Assembly: GCA_013407085.1 (NCBI GenBank)
Contig: JACCGJ010000615.1
Coordinates: 26,820 to 90,819, forward strand
DNA from: Atriophallophorus winterbourni
Lineage: Eukaryota; Platyhelminthes; Trematoda; Plagiorchiida; Microphallidae
Direction of reading: 5' to 3'
Length of the DNA stretch: 64,000 bases
The position numbers and the translations under genes are program-made. The notes beneath the pieces were generated by a model. It saw only the letters and a list, made by a program, of their open reading frames with translations, made no database searches and was not told where the DNA came from. Shown one piece after another: positions 23,306-33,129 of this stretch. Position 1 is the stretch's first letter. Every line of letters starts with the position of its first letter.

Positions 23306-23535
23306 TTTGTGACCACTCATCCGTGCCAAGCCCATCGAACTATTCACAAAGTTGATCACGATGGTCTGTAATGGAAGCACTGGACTCGAGTTTCGCTCTT
23401 ATTCGAGCTCATCAGCAGTACATATTCTTTCGCCTCTGGTGGGATTCGAACCCCCGACCATCACCATTGTAGTCCCACGCCTTAAGGACCTGGACTACCG
23501 TCCACCGTTGGACCGATCGCAATTAAGCGTTTATG
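23306..23535 (-). mobile_element. tRNA-headed SINE with hammerhead (Sm-alpha-like)
   Basis: Minus strand, 5' to 3': a tRNA-like head with TTAAGGCG (A-box region, near 23482) and a perfect B box GGTTCGAATCC (23442-23452), then a hammerhead (23377-23421), then a conserved right end with GATCAACTTTGTGAATAG and GGATGAGTGGTCAC, ending near 23306. The combination of RNA polymerase III promoter boxes with a hammerhead is known from schistosome Sm-alpha repeats. The head looks like tRNA-Ser/Leu. The right end recurs at 23734 and 38613, so this is a family. Confidence 0.8.
23377..23421 (-). ncRNA. Hammerhead ribozyme in SINE, core intact
   Basis: Minus-strand stem I pairs GTACTG (23421-23416) with CAGTGC (23382-23377), 6 bp with one wobble. 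CTGATGA is at 23415-23409. Stem II is GCTC/GAGC around a 6-nt loop (23408-23395). GAAA is at 23394-23391. Stem III is the palindrome ACTCGAGT (23391-23384). GTC is at 23385-23383, with expected cleavage after C23383. All conserved core residues are present. Stem III has no real loop inside one strand, which again favours a dimeric fold. Confidence 0.85.
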
Positions 23536-23733
23536 AACTGTTCTCCAGACTGGCACATTTGAGTAGCTTTGTTTGCCCAACCAGTCCAGAAGCAGCCTGC
23601 AACATCTGTTGTGGCCGCCCAACCGAACAGATCTCCGTGTCAGGTCTTCCCATCTGACACAGCGTAAGCTAACACCTATTAGATCCGATGGGCATAATTG
23701 TTTAAGGGATATTTGGAGAATATGTTGTTTAGA
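23536..23733. other. Sequence between two SINE right ends
   Basis: Roughly 200 bp of unassigned DNA. The two SINE right ends begin at 23306 and 23734, 428 bp apart in the same orientation, so this could be the rest of a tandem unit. I see no second tRNA-like head in it. Confidence 0.35.
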
Positions 23734-23825
23734 TTTGTGACTACTCATCCGCGCCAAGCCCATCGAACTATTCACAAAGTTGATCACGACGGCCCGTAAT
23801 GGAAGCACTGGACTCGAGTTTACTT
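23734..23825 (-). mobile_element. SINE right-end copy truncated at the hammerhead
   Basis: On the minus strand it starts at AAACTCGAGTCC, i.e. at stem III and the cleavage site, and continues through the conserved right end. Upstream the CTGATGA core is absent. A 5' border at the ribozyme suggests an RNA shortened by, or close to, self-cleavage before insertion, although ordinary 5' truncation is possible. Confidence 0.7.
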
Positions 23826-24026
23826 GCTCTAGAAGAGATTAGGCTAAATCGAAGTTCAAAATTATTTGCTGGTCAAAAATTGTATTAAAATAATCGATTT
23901 TCATACACGAACCAGAAAGTTCAATATTTGAGTTGAAGTAAATATATACACGAGAAATTTTTAATCGAAGAATGTAGAGTTAAAATTAATAACCGGTTGA
24001 CAGAATAAGATTAATTCCAAATGTGC

Positions 24027-24476
24027 CTATAAGAGCTTGAACAATTTGATGATCAGACAGATGCAAAATAATACAATGGATGGAAATCCGGATTTGACTG
24101 CTTGGTTACAAAATGAGCTGGAACAATAACACCGTTTTTGTGCAGAACCACTTCCGTACGTTTGAATGCAAGAATCCGTTACAATAGGATCGAAACCTTT
24201 TAGACAGAACCTGGAGACGGTTGTGACTTCAGAATATTCTTGTCCCCACCTGGGCTTCATCCAATCGATTCGTTGCGTCTCTTGGATTTTTAGACATGCA
24301 CGACAGTTTTCCACCTTCAGCCACGGTCCCATCGATTGATCACAAGGCCAAAGGGACAGTTGGCGAGATCGGTCGACCAATTCACATTCATAACAACTAA
24401 TATTGACATTGGCTTTCACAAGGAGAAGACCAACCGAAAGCAGAATAATCACCGTGCAATAAACTTGTTCCGGCAT
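24027..24476 (-). CDS. Ly6/uPAR-type three-finger surface protein
   Basis: The predicted 149-aa protein starts at ATG 24476 (a TTG codon lies just before it). Residues 1-22 form a signal peptide with a leucine/isoleucine core ending near VKA. The mature part has ten cysteines (28, 31, 45, 58, 61, 91, 103, 116, 118, 123), starting with CYEC and ending with CYCSSSFCN. The final Cys-Asn is the hallmark of the Ly6/uPAR fold. The last 17 residues are hydrophobic after a small-residue stretch, as expected for a GPI-anchor signal. Such proteins sit on the outer membrane surface, and in trematodes many are tegumental. No partner or function can be read from the sequence. The whole frame is in one exon, which is unusual for this family and may mean a retrocopy. 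It faces away from the bestrophin gene across a shared promoter-like region. Confidence 0.85.
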   Translation of the reverse strand: MPEQVYCTVIILLSVGLLLVKANVNISCYECELVDRSRQLSLWPCDQSMGPWLKVENCRACLKIQETQRIDWMKPRWGQEYSEVTTVSRFCLKGFDPIVTDSCIQTYGSGSAQKRCYCSSSFCNQAVKSGFPSIVLFCICLIIKLFKLL

Positions 24477-24725
24477 CAAAACCGTTGTGTTTCCCGTTTG
24501 AAAGAAACGCGCTGTTTACGTGAGATTGATTTTAGCCAATCATTGATCGACCAATCAAATATTAACCAATCAGAAACATGGCTCAGGTTTCAACCGCCCA
24601 CCCACGGTTTAATCGATTGTCCTAGCAAATCACACGCTAGTCTGAGTGAATTCTAGCACTGGGTTAGCGAAAGCAGCTGATGAACTTATTTGAACAATGA
24701 GTTTCGTGGAGGACGCCGCGAAGTG
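24477..24725. promoter_or_regulatory. Divergent promoter with three phased CCAAT boxes
   Basis: This is the 249 bp between the start codons of the Ly6-type gene (minus) and the bestrophin gene (plus). CCAATCA occurs at 24536, 24551 and 24566, exactly 15 bp apart in the same orientation. CCAATCA/G is the established NF-Y site. No TATA box is obvious near either start. A shared bidirectional promoter is an inference from spacing and motifs. Confidence 0.6.
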
Positions 24726-25490
24726 ATGACGGTTTCTTATACGCGCTCGCTGGCCACATTCGAATATGGTGCATTGGTTCGCCTACTTCTACGTTGGCGT
24801 GGTGGAGTGTACAAAGCAGTTTGGCCATCAGTATTAACGTTCAGTCTCATTTATGCTGCAATTTCTATGACTTATTATCTATTGCCTTCGAACACAATCG
24901 AACAAATTGAAACAAAACGAAAATTTGTTCAATTCTGTGCCTATATTAGTCAGACTTCGAACGCCATTCCAGTATCCTTCGTACTTGGCTTCTTTGTAAA
25001 TATGGTCATCGGACGATGGTGGGAACAGTTCATAAACCTTCCCACCCCAGATGCAGTGTGCCTATTGATGACCACGTTCCTACGCAGACAACCAAGACCA
25101 GACACACGTGACAATGTCGATCCGCAAATAGACAGGCCGTTATTATTCAGACGGACAATTGCGCGCTATTTGAATCTATCTTGTGCACTCTGCTTCTATG
25201 CAATATCTTTAAGTCTTCGGCGTCACATATCAACCCTCGACGAACTGGTGAATTGTGGTTTGATGACAAAACAAGAACTTGATATTTATCTCAAGTTATC
25301 CCACGAAAACCATCATTTCTTTGTCCCTCTTGTATGGGCAATAACTTTGCTGACCAGGGCACACCATGAAGGAATGATTTACCATGAACGTTACTTAGAT
25401 GCCATGGTCACTGAAGTGGTCAATTACTGGAGGAAGTTACAAACATTGTTTCTGTATGATTACGTGAATGTGCCGCTTGTTTACAATCAG
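24726..25490 (+). CDS. Bestrophin exon 1
   Basis: 255 codons: N-terminus, first membrane helices, neck gate and the cytosolic helical region down to YDYVNVPLVYNQ. The donor GTAAGA follows at 25491; reading on gives a false extension to 25568. Confidence 0.92.
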
Positions 25491-28400
25491 GTAAGATATT
25501 GTTTGTTGGACGTTTTTGTGCACTATTGTCCCAGAGGTTTGCACAAGAAAGCACGAATGAGAATTTAGATAATCCTATATATTTTCACGCAATCTGGTTA
25601 GTCACGCCCGGATTTTCTTCGTCCGGAAATGTATATTCATAACGAATACAGGATATTGCTCTTAGTCCTGTTATCATTCCATTTAAATAGATGTATAGCA
25701 TCGATGGAATAGCATATAATTTTCGCTGTCACCATTATAGTTAGTTTAATTATATATAATATGTGCAGGATTAGATCTTGTTCCTCCTGATGCCCGTGTA
25801 TAACGATTAGCCTACTTTTAACAAATGCACAGCCTCCGATGAGTTGAACACAATCGCATTTTTTGACCTAATCATAATCGTCCACGTTAGAAAAATTAGT
25901 TTGTGGCTACCTTGTAAAGCAAAATGCAGAGCAGATGATTTATTAACTCTGTAGTGAATCACATGCGCGATGCAGATGGTTTCAAAGGTTGTCATAGCCG
26001 GGGGTGGCAGTGGGGATAAGCTCCCACTGTTTATAAAATGCTCTCATATGGCACGCGTCTCAAATAGCCTGCGACAACCAAGTCCAGCTTCTGTCCTGCA
26101 CGAGTGGCTCCCCGATCCCGACGGAACTGCTTCTACCAACAGGAGAAGGAGCGAGGGCGAGTGACTGGCGCCTGAAAACCAGTTTGCTTCGGGCAGATGG
26201 AGCTCGTTAGTCTGGGAGGGCATTTCATCTAAGAAAAGGAAAACCCTGATTTTTAACCTCCGCTGCCTTGTGGGATACCCGATCGCGGGATAGGCTTCGG
26301 GAGAAAACCCTGATGAAAAACCTGGAACAGAGTCTGATAGACCACCTCTTTCTGGCAACTCTCTGCTGCCTTGCAGGTCGCACTTGGTTGTGCAAAGGCT
26401 AGAGAAGATGACTCAAACAAACGCCGAGTAGTGCTGGGGTCGCCGCTTTGTACCCAAATCCCCAAGAACCTTCATTGAAACCGACTCATCCTCCAGGAGG
26501 AGATAGTCGCACAAAAGTAAAGTAAATGCAAATGGGCTAAGGTGCTGCCAGGTTGATTCAGTCGAAAGTATGCCACCCGATCTGCTCACCAGCGAGATTG
26601 ATTTTCGCAAACGCTTTACACGAGTTGCGTTTATTATTTTTCAGCTGCATTGGGTGATTCCAACCGTTGCTCTTTCATGCAATACACATACATAAAATAA
26701 AGGCTACCATTTCCAACCACTGTATAGTTAAACAATAAATTTGAATGCTGCGATCAATTGGAGTTAATGTTGGAAAAGTCAACCATGGTGTTCAGAAACA
26801 GACTCACATTGTAATCTCGCATTTATGGCTGAAAGACAGTTTTATATTACTCGTGAACTGTGCTTGCGCTGGTTGAAGCAAGAGGAAACTCTGGTGGTAG
26901 ACCGTAGCGGATCTGACGTGTGCACCGAGAGCGTAACAAAACACTGGTTGAAAAATACTCGTCTTTCTGGACAGCACCGCGATATGCATGCAAGTAAAAG
27001 TCGCAAACGTTGGTGGTCATTCAGCAGGGTTTATACTTTTCAATTTCATGAAGGTTTTCAAAGTTACTCCGAAAATAACTGACGTCTTCGTTACGTGTCC
27101 ATTGTTTCTTGCCACAAACGAAAATGAGCATTGCAAGGTGTTGCTTACATCCCCCGCACTTACACACCACAACCGGTTTCTGACTGTTTGCCGTCATCAA
27201 GTGAAGACATTAAGATTGGATTCAGTGAGCCTTGTAACAGTGGAGAAGTGGTAAAATAGTTAGACATTAAAGCCACTGTAAAACGAACCACGGTGTTCAA
27301 GCACAGAATCACACAGTCAAACACGCGAGCAATCATGGATGAGCAAAGTAAGATGTTGCTCACATTCCTCGCACGTATATTGGTACTATTGGCTTACTAG
27401 GTATGATATCAATGAACGATATGGACGCGAGCCTACTTGAATGTTTGGCCAAATTTCCGTGATAGTTAAATCTACATAGTTTATATCAATTAATCCGATT
27501 CTTTCCATTGCTCAACCACTCCTGCACAAAAAATTGGAATGCATTCGCTCGATTTCATATTCGCCCATTTTCTTACGGATTTAGTCTTTGTTTACAGTAT
27601 TTTTCCATTGTTGCGCGCAACACTAGAAATTTGCATTTGATCAAAGCCATTTGTTTCGTATAGTTTGGTGAAATTCCGCTTGCTGTTTTCTTGGTCAGAC
27701 ATGATAAATTGTAGCCACGTGATTTTGTGTTCTTTTAATAACCATTGTGCTGTTTACGACGCAACCGCATCCAAGTTTGTGATGAATATCCCGTTGTGGC
27801 AGCCTTCGCCTTCATATTCTAACCGTGATTCTGTTTATCATTTATTAGATTGCTGATGGATTGTTTCAAAATGCTGCCTATCAGAAAAGTCACTCGTTCA
27901 ACTCACTTTCGCTTAGCGTTTCGCGTCCTGGTTTTCTCTCATTTTACCCATTCGTCAATCGTAAAGCATAGTTATTTTACAGTACGATGAGTATTTTGTT
28001 TGAAATCGTTTAGCGAGATCAGACAGACAGTGGTGCAATATACATGATGTATATAATGCTCTTCCATCTGACAGTATCCTTCTAAGATGATAATGCCTAG
28101 AAATGCCGTAGTTATTTAATATCAAGGCCTAAACATCATATTAAAATATATATGATTATTTATTATGTTACTTTTTATCTAGGTCGTCACACTAGTGGTT
28201 TATGTCTATCTTGCAAGTTCCGTGCTGTCTCACCAATTTTCCGATCCGGTTACTTTACTGCGCGATATTGAAGCTGGCCTCAAACGCGCTTCCAATACTA
28301 CGTTGCTCGTTGCCGAACTCGGTAGCAATACTACTTCGAACGATATTCCTACATTGCAGGCGAAAAACATTGAACTACTCACAAAGACATTGAATGTGAC

Positions 28401-29100
28401 GCCAAATTTCCCAATTTTTGCGATTCTTTCACTCGTTTTCTACATGGGATGGCTCCGAGTAGCTGAAACCAATGTGTTTCCATTCGGTGATGATGATGAC
28501 GATTTTGAAGTTATTCCGTTGTTGGAAAGGAATATCACAGCTGGCGTTTGGTTTGTTGATGATTTGATCGGTTCCGAGACGGAAGTAATCAATTTGATAA
28601 ATCAGCAAAAAACGGTTGAAATCTTCCCCCGTGGTCCAAAGGGAGATGGTGGAGAAGGGGCTATGCCCCCGCATGTACTCATGGCTGCGATGAAGCATGA
28701 AGCAATGGGTTGGAAGAAGACGCCTGAGACACACCCAGGAGGACCAGAGACGATTCAGGGCCCTACTTTTACATTTTCTCCCCCTGATGAAGAATCAGTC
28801 ATTCCAGAACTTCCATGCCCTCCAGATCTTCGTAGACGTACCTCAAAATACTTTTTCGCAGGATCGATCAACAGGTTAGAAGAGGAAGCTGAAGTAGACA
28901 CCGAAACAAAACACACCCTAACAGGATCCACTTCATCGCTATCCCACCGTCACTCCGTTGGGGGAATAGTTGGACGAGTTAGTCGTCGAATTTCCCAGGC
29001 ATTTGGAGCACCCAGCGGAACGGGAGAGCAATCTGGACACGGATCCAGTGCATTAAATTTACACACTCAAGAAGCACATGATACATTGAAAGTCGATTGA
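24726..29100 (+). CDS. Bestrophin-type anion channel (two exons, 560 aa)
   Basis: Coding exons are 24726-25490 and 28183-29100, joined in phase 0 (CAG/gtaag ... ctag/GTC). Start M at 24726 gives MTVSYT, the usual bestrophin N-terminus. Bestrophins are pentameric, Ca2+-gated chloride channels of the plasma membrane. Visible landmarks: the neck IPVSFVLGFF with I81, F85 and F89, matching the human BEST1 gate I76, F80 and F84; the RWW motif at 97-99; a Ca2+-clasp acidic run FGDDDDDFE (D358-D362); and membrane segments around 32-52, 82-95, 255-272 and 330-348. The loop at about 276-330 is roughly 40 residues longer than in human BEST1 and carries three N-glycosylation sequons (N293, N304, N326). 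The C-tail is shorter and rich in Ser, Pro and Thr. The 2.7-kb intron holds an RTE 5' fragment and a family B repeat. The gene appears intact. Confidence 0.93.
26000..26620 (+). mobile_element. RTE-like LINE 5' region fragment
   Basis: It matches the 5' part of the element at 12400-12760: the CAACCAAGTCCAGC start, GACTGGCGCCT, TTGCTTCGGGCAG and GCTGCCTTGTGG. The same GCTGCCTTGTGGG block occurs at 63190, just upstream of the open RTE frame. No protein-coding part is present. Confidence 0.7.
27130..27380 (-). repeat. Family B repeat in bestrophin intron
   Basis: Shares TTGCTTACAT, GCACTTACACACCACAACC, GGTTTCTGACTG, CGTCATCAAGTG and GAGCCTTG with the other family B copies. The hammerhead-like part has a CTTGATGA core and a weakened stem II, so it is probably inactive. 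Confidence 0.7.
28183..29100 (+). CDS. Bestrophin exon 2
   Basis: 305 codons plus TGA. It encodes VVTLVVYVYLASS, the long glycosylatable loop, FYMGWLRVAE, the Ca2+ clasp and the C-terminal tail. Immediately after the stop the 3' UTR has a GTGTGTGTGTGTGCACACAC run. Confidence 0.92.
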   Translation, partial: VVTLVVYVYLASSVLSHQFSDPVTLLRDIEAGLKRASNTTLLVAELGSNTTSNDIPTLQAKNIELLTKTLNVTPNFPIFAILSLVFYMGWLRVAETNVFPFGDDDDDFEVIPLLERNITAGVWFVDDLIGSETEVINLINQQKTVEIFPRGPKGDGGEGAMPPHVLMAAMKHEAMGWKKTPETHPGGPETIQGPTFTFSPPDEESVIPELPCPPDLRRRTSKYFFAGSINRLEEEAEVDTETKHTLTGSTSSLSHRHSVGGIVGRVSRRISQAFGAPSGTGEQSGHGSSALNLHTQEAHDTLKVD

Positions 29101-29564
29101 AAAATTTGTTCCCGTGTGTGTGTGTGTGCACACACGGAAGTACGTGATATATTTTGTCGCGAAAACAGAATTACGCAATCTCATTCCACGCTTCCATTCG
29201 CACCTCAGTTTGTGTATGATTTTTGAGTTCCATTGTTTTAAAGAGCCAAATCAACTTATCTATTCTAATCTTTTTGAATTATTGAATACCAGTCCACGGC
29301 TATGTTTTTCCGCGGATACTTATTTCTGATTTACCTACGACCAATCGTAAGTTAGGAAATATGTTGCAAGACGTTTGGGAGCGATCGAGTAGTCATGAAA
29401 AGAAATTTGAAAGCAATCCGTTAGAGCAGTTTTGAGTAACGTTTCCGTAAATTAGTCCAAATTGTGGCGGCTTTACGTTAATGACGCATTTGTGATCTTT
29501 ATGACTAGAGGCGTTTCATAATTACTTGAACGAATTAGACTATCGAATCAATGGTACTAAATAA
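29101..29564. other. Bestrophin 3' UTR and spacer
   Basis: A purine-pyrimidine alternating run at 29114-29136 follows the stop. I see no canonical AATAAA close by; ACTAAATAAG at about 29551 is the nearest variant. Confidence 0.45.
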
Positions 29565-30100
29565 GTGAATCCAGCTCATGGATTAGACTACCGAGTGCAA
29601 AATGTCAAAGGTAAAATTCAAAGTTCACGCTACAGGAAACCAGTCGGCCGTTTTGAGGTATTCAGACGGGCATTCGGAGCAATAGCGTCAACCATCTTCC
29701 ATAAAATCGTCCGCTTATGTAGCGACGGGTTAAAAAACGCGCTCAACGAAGATCCAATCGAATACCACGGCTATCATAAGAATTTTTTGATACACCGATT
29801 AAACCAAGTAAAATACCTAAGACCTAAACAGATAATAATGGGCGAGTTGCAGTTTGCGTACCCAATGTCGAATGGTTGTTCGAAGCGTTAAGTACAATTT
29901 TAAACGTTCGACCTTCGTTAATCCAGAGGATAAGTTACATTTAGACAGCTCTTCTAATTATGTCCATAGAATTAAGTGCAAAGTTGGCTCCGGCGTGTAT
30001 ATCGGCCGACTGCCAGGGAACTTCATCCAAGGACTGAAAAGCATAAAAAGCGCATTAAGAAACCCCAATAAGATGAGAGAGGCTTTAATCTAGGACACAA
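29565..30100 (+). pseudogene. Penelope-like element C-terminal remnant (GIY-YIG)
   Basis: Two overlapping frames read in sequence. The first (to 29891) has FRRAFGAIASTIFHKIVRLC and a helical stretch. The second (to 30093) has NYVHRIKCKVGSGVYIGRLP and then IKSALRNPNKMREA. The C-K....GVYIG pattern followed by a basic helix is the GIY-YIG endonuclease that follows the reverse transcriptase in Penelope-like elements. A frame change near 29870 and the missing reverse transcriptase make it a dead fragment. Confidence 0.6.
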
Positions 30101-30724
30101 CATTATCTGAACGTGTGTTTTCCACTGGCCACAGTGTTGAATTTTATTCATAGATTTATTCATAGATTATATGCCGGTAAAAAGCTATGCTTTAACAATG
30201 TAGATGTAATGTGGCGTAACGTTAAGTCTGCTTGCCGAGGCAATTGTAATCATTAAGGTGAGCAATCAAATAGACGGGGCTATAATCTGTTTAATGTGGG
30301 ACTCAGTGCTGATACGAACAAATATTAATTAAGTTTGGTATTCGACACAATTTTTAATTCCATTTTTACATCTTTTTTGCACATTCGTCACACTTTTAGC
30401 CATGCACACGTGAAACACAGTGTGAATTGACCTTGCGGGTTTCACACTACAGTGAGTAAACAGGTCGTTTGATCTAGTCTATGCCTACACGACTTGATAC
30501 GCATAGGTTTTTCATAGGCTGTCTAGCGATATGGCGTATGTGATGTGGTGGTTAAAGTGTTACTTTTTCATGCTCTCAGTTGTATGCTGCGTTCGCGTAA
30601 TCGCAGAGCCAACGGGATTCGTAACTCGCTTGATAAACAAATGGGAGATGAACGCAAACTAGCCACTTTTTTAATATACTATCAACCAACGATGCCCTTC
30701 GTTTGAAGAATTAGGTAAGTGGAT
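30101..30724. other. No recognisable feature
   Basis: AT-rich intergenic sequence; nothing identified. Confidence 0.45.
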
Positions 30725-30985
30725 AGTGCAGTTGTTGATGTTGTTGCTGTTGTTGGCTTGCTTTGGTGGATGTCGACCATGGATGTTCATGGTGGTTTCA
30801 CGATACAGGGCGTTTCAAATGACTAAGCAGTCCGATTTGAGAGGAACAATCTCTCCCGCAGCGCTTACAGTGAAAGACAATACTTGGCGTGATCTACGGT
30901 CAGCAAACAAGTGCAGTATCTGCCCGTTCCTAACACGCAGACGATGCTTTACACAGTACTTTCAAAGTGAGCGATAAATAGCAAG
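30725..30985 (-). mobile_element. Family D LINE 3' end
   Basis: The minus strand encodes CKRCGRDCSSQIGLLSHLKR, the zinc-finger tail, then a stop and the short 3' UTR with GTCGACATCCACC. TTGTTGCTGTTGTTGG at 30742 marks the CAA-rich tail. Upstream coding sequence is broken by stops. Confidence 0.72.
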
Positions 30986-31007
30986 TTCTTCCCAACTCGA
31001 TTCACGT

Positions 31008-31195
31008 GTGTGTAAACACATGTTTAATGGGGTAAAACCCATAACTATGAAACAAATTATTCATTTGCATGCTTTTCCGTCACAACACACCCCACGACCG
31101 GTTTCGTGCTGTTTGCACTCATCAGGTAGGGACAGTAAGATCAGGATCCGCATGCGCTTGAAACAGTGGAGGAATGGTAAACAAATTGTGATTCA
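31008..31195 (-). repeat. Family C repeat with perfect hammerhead
   Basis: It is flanked by ATTTGCATGC on one side of the ribozyme and GGATCCGCATGCGCTTGAAACA on the other, split here as GGATCCGCATG and CGCTTGAAACA. It holds the best hammerhead of the window at 31090-31131. Confidence 0.8.
31090..31131 (-). ncRNA. Hammerhead ribozyme (type I), perfect consensus copy
   Basis: Minus-strand stem I pairs CCCTAC (31131-31126) with GTGGGG (31095-31090). CTGATGA is at 31125-31119. Stem II is GTGC (31118-31115) with GCAC (31109-31106), 4 Watson-Crick pairs around loop AAACA. GAAA is at 31105-31102. Stem III is ACCGGT (31102-31097). GTC is at 31098-31096, with expected cleavage after C31096. No core deviation. 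Confidence 0.9.
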
Positions 31196-31339
31196 CTTAA
31201 ATTTATCAGAGTTTGCTTTGTACAAGAGCGTCGAATGATTATCTTTATGAGCAAGTTAAAATGTCGTTTATCGGCACCATATGAACTCGAAGGGCCAGCC
31301 TGTGATATGTAATCTAGAAAGGAATAGGTTTTTTTCAAG

Positions 31340-31850
31340 ATATTTTTTCAAGATTCAAGAACCAATGGGACAATGATAGTTTATTGATAGTTTGTGGCAA
31401 AATTCGGATTAGCTCTCATATAATCATCATGTTTCGATTTGAATATAGATAAGCTGTTTGAGCTTACCAGATCGGCAGGTAGGGAATTCCAAACACACAA
31501 GCACCGAATAAAAATACCTGCGGCAGTTCCGTTTGGAATGTGGTATTTCCAACTTGCAACCATGGCCACGGCTGTTGCAGGAAGTTTTAAGGTGGAATAA
31601 TATATCCAGTGGGTGGGAAACAGTAGTAAGTATTTTGTATACGAGGATGAGATCACCTCGCATTCTTCTTTGTGCAACAGTCCTCAGCTCCAGTCGTCTT
31701 AGTCGCACGGCGAATGGCATATTTTCGAGTCCAATGACAAGCTTAGAAGCTCTCTGATATATGCGACCCAGAAGTAAGATGTGTTTTGGAGCCATGGTGT
31801 CCAGGCTTGTGCGGCATAGTCTAGAACGATTGCCGCAATTTTTTGACATT
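31340..31850 (-). pseudogene. CR1-like LINE C-terminal fragment
   Basis: The minus-strand frames carry LDTMAPKHILLLGRIYQRASK, MRGDLILVYKILTTVSHPL and LEIPHSKRNCRRYFYSVLVC. After a frameshift the other frame gives CVWNSLPADLVSSNSLSIF. The end near 31345 has AAGATTCAAGAACC, the reverse of the TTGATTC tail. Confidence 0.85.
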
Positions 31851-32079
31851 TTATATGAACAAAAAATAAGTTAGACAATTAAGCATCGTTGATCCAGTGG
31901 ATTGTCCCGCTTGAAATAGCGCGATGCGAATCACGAATTTTACACTTCCTCGCTGCATATCCTTCAAGCGTAGAATTTGAGTTCACTCCTTGATAGGGTT
32001 CGTACCACGAACTGTGATGTTCGAATACATAATCGCAGAGTCAATCCGAATCAAGCGCTCTAGGCTCTTACAAATGACT
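31851..32079. other. No recognisable feature
   Basis: AT-rich spacer. Confidence 0.4.
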
Positions 32080-32610
32080 TATTTTCGTTGTGTTGTGCCC
32101 ACAATCTATAACCAATTTGAGTTTTCCGTCATCGCATAGAGATTAGATTCAACGAACCTTGCATCTTAGCGGCTTAAAATCGTGTACAGTGGCGGCCATA
32201 CAGTAGAAATCTTTTAGGAGTTTTTGATTAATGGTGTATGTTGTCAATTGAAGTGGTGAAGAGAGCTTGTTTTGATGTGTGATGGTGAAAGTCAAACGGA
32301 AACTGTCATGTTCATATCGGTATACTCGTTCACAACTCTTGCTTAAATGCATGTTTTGATTTGAGGTGTAGACACTTAAACCCCAAGTGTATGCCGCTAA
32401 TTTTCTATATGTTCAGTGGCTTCCCATCGTTTCATAATGTTACAATGTCATGGCAGTTAAGCACTCGGTACATGCTACCGATGTAATGCTGTCTATGATA
32501 ATCATGATGATGATGAGAGAACCTTGAAACAGTGGTAAAGTGGTAAGTAAAGCACGACTTCGAAGCCATTGCTATATAGGGCTCTTACAATGAGTGGTGG
32601 ATGTTGGAAA
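32080..32610 (-). repeat. Old family B remnants
   Basis: Scattered family B words occur: CCGTCATC...GATTAGATTCAACGAACCTTG (two blocks) near 32130, and GAGAACCTTGAAACAGTGG with GTAAAGTGGTAAGTAAAG near 32517. The intervening part is unrecognisable, so this may be two old copies. Confidence 0.45.
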
Positions 32611-33129
32611 CTCAACAATGTAGCCTACAAACTTCTTTTGAATCCCCCGAAAAAGCCACTGCCAAATCACAGATTTCAGTATGTTGCAACAATGCATCAG
32701 AATTGACAAGAAATCAGGTAATTCTCTCGCGACAAAGTATTAACCACTCTAAAGATAACGCTGTCCGTTACTGACACATTGCTAAGTGCATACCTTGCAA
32801 ATCACGTTCGATAACCTGGATTTCTCCAAGGTAATCTAAACCGCTCAACCACCAACACGATAAAATGTTGGTATCGATCCAGTGCTGAAGCTCAACGTGT
32901 ATTGATTAACGGCGTGGATGCGTCGCGACCATGGTCACACAATAATTTCTGTTCATTTTTCTAGTTCATGTCCGGAGCTATGTGAATATGCATTATGCGT
33001 GAGAAAATATTTTTTTGCTCAATTCAAGAATTCAGTTTGAATTAAAATTGTGTTTTTATTTAACTTGTGTTCAAACCCAAAAAATTACACTCGGTTCAGC
33101 TGAGTCCAGTAGGCACGGGACTGTAAGTG
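32611..33129. other. No recognisable feature
   Basis: AT-rich spacer. Confidence 0.4.

Larger units (their letters stand above)
25491..28182 (+). other. Bestrophin intron
   Basis: 2692 bp with a GTAAGA donor and a TTTTTATCTAG acceptor. It contains an RTE-like 5' fragment (26000-26620) and a family B repeat (27130-27380). The rest is AT-rich with nothing I can name. Confidence 0.85.

Noticed and set aside
23442..23530. tRNA gene on the minus strand
   Set aside because: Promoter boxes are present but the cloverleaf arms do not close and the sequence continues into the SINE body.
24336..24656. 106-codon plus-strand frame
   Set aside because: Antisense to the Ly6-type gene and its promoter; no domain.
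25491..25568. Extension of bestrophin exon 1 to a stop at 25568
   Set aside because: A strong donor and the conserved QVV join to the exon at 28183 show this is intron.
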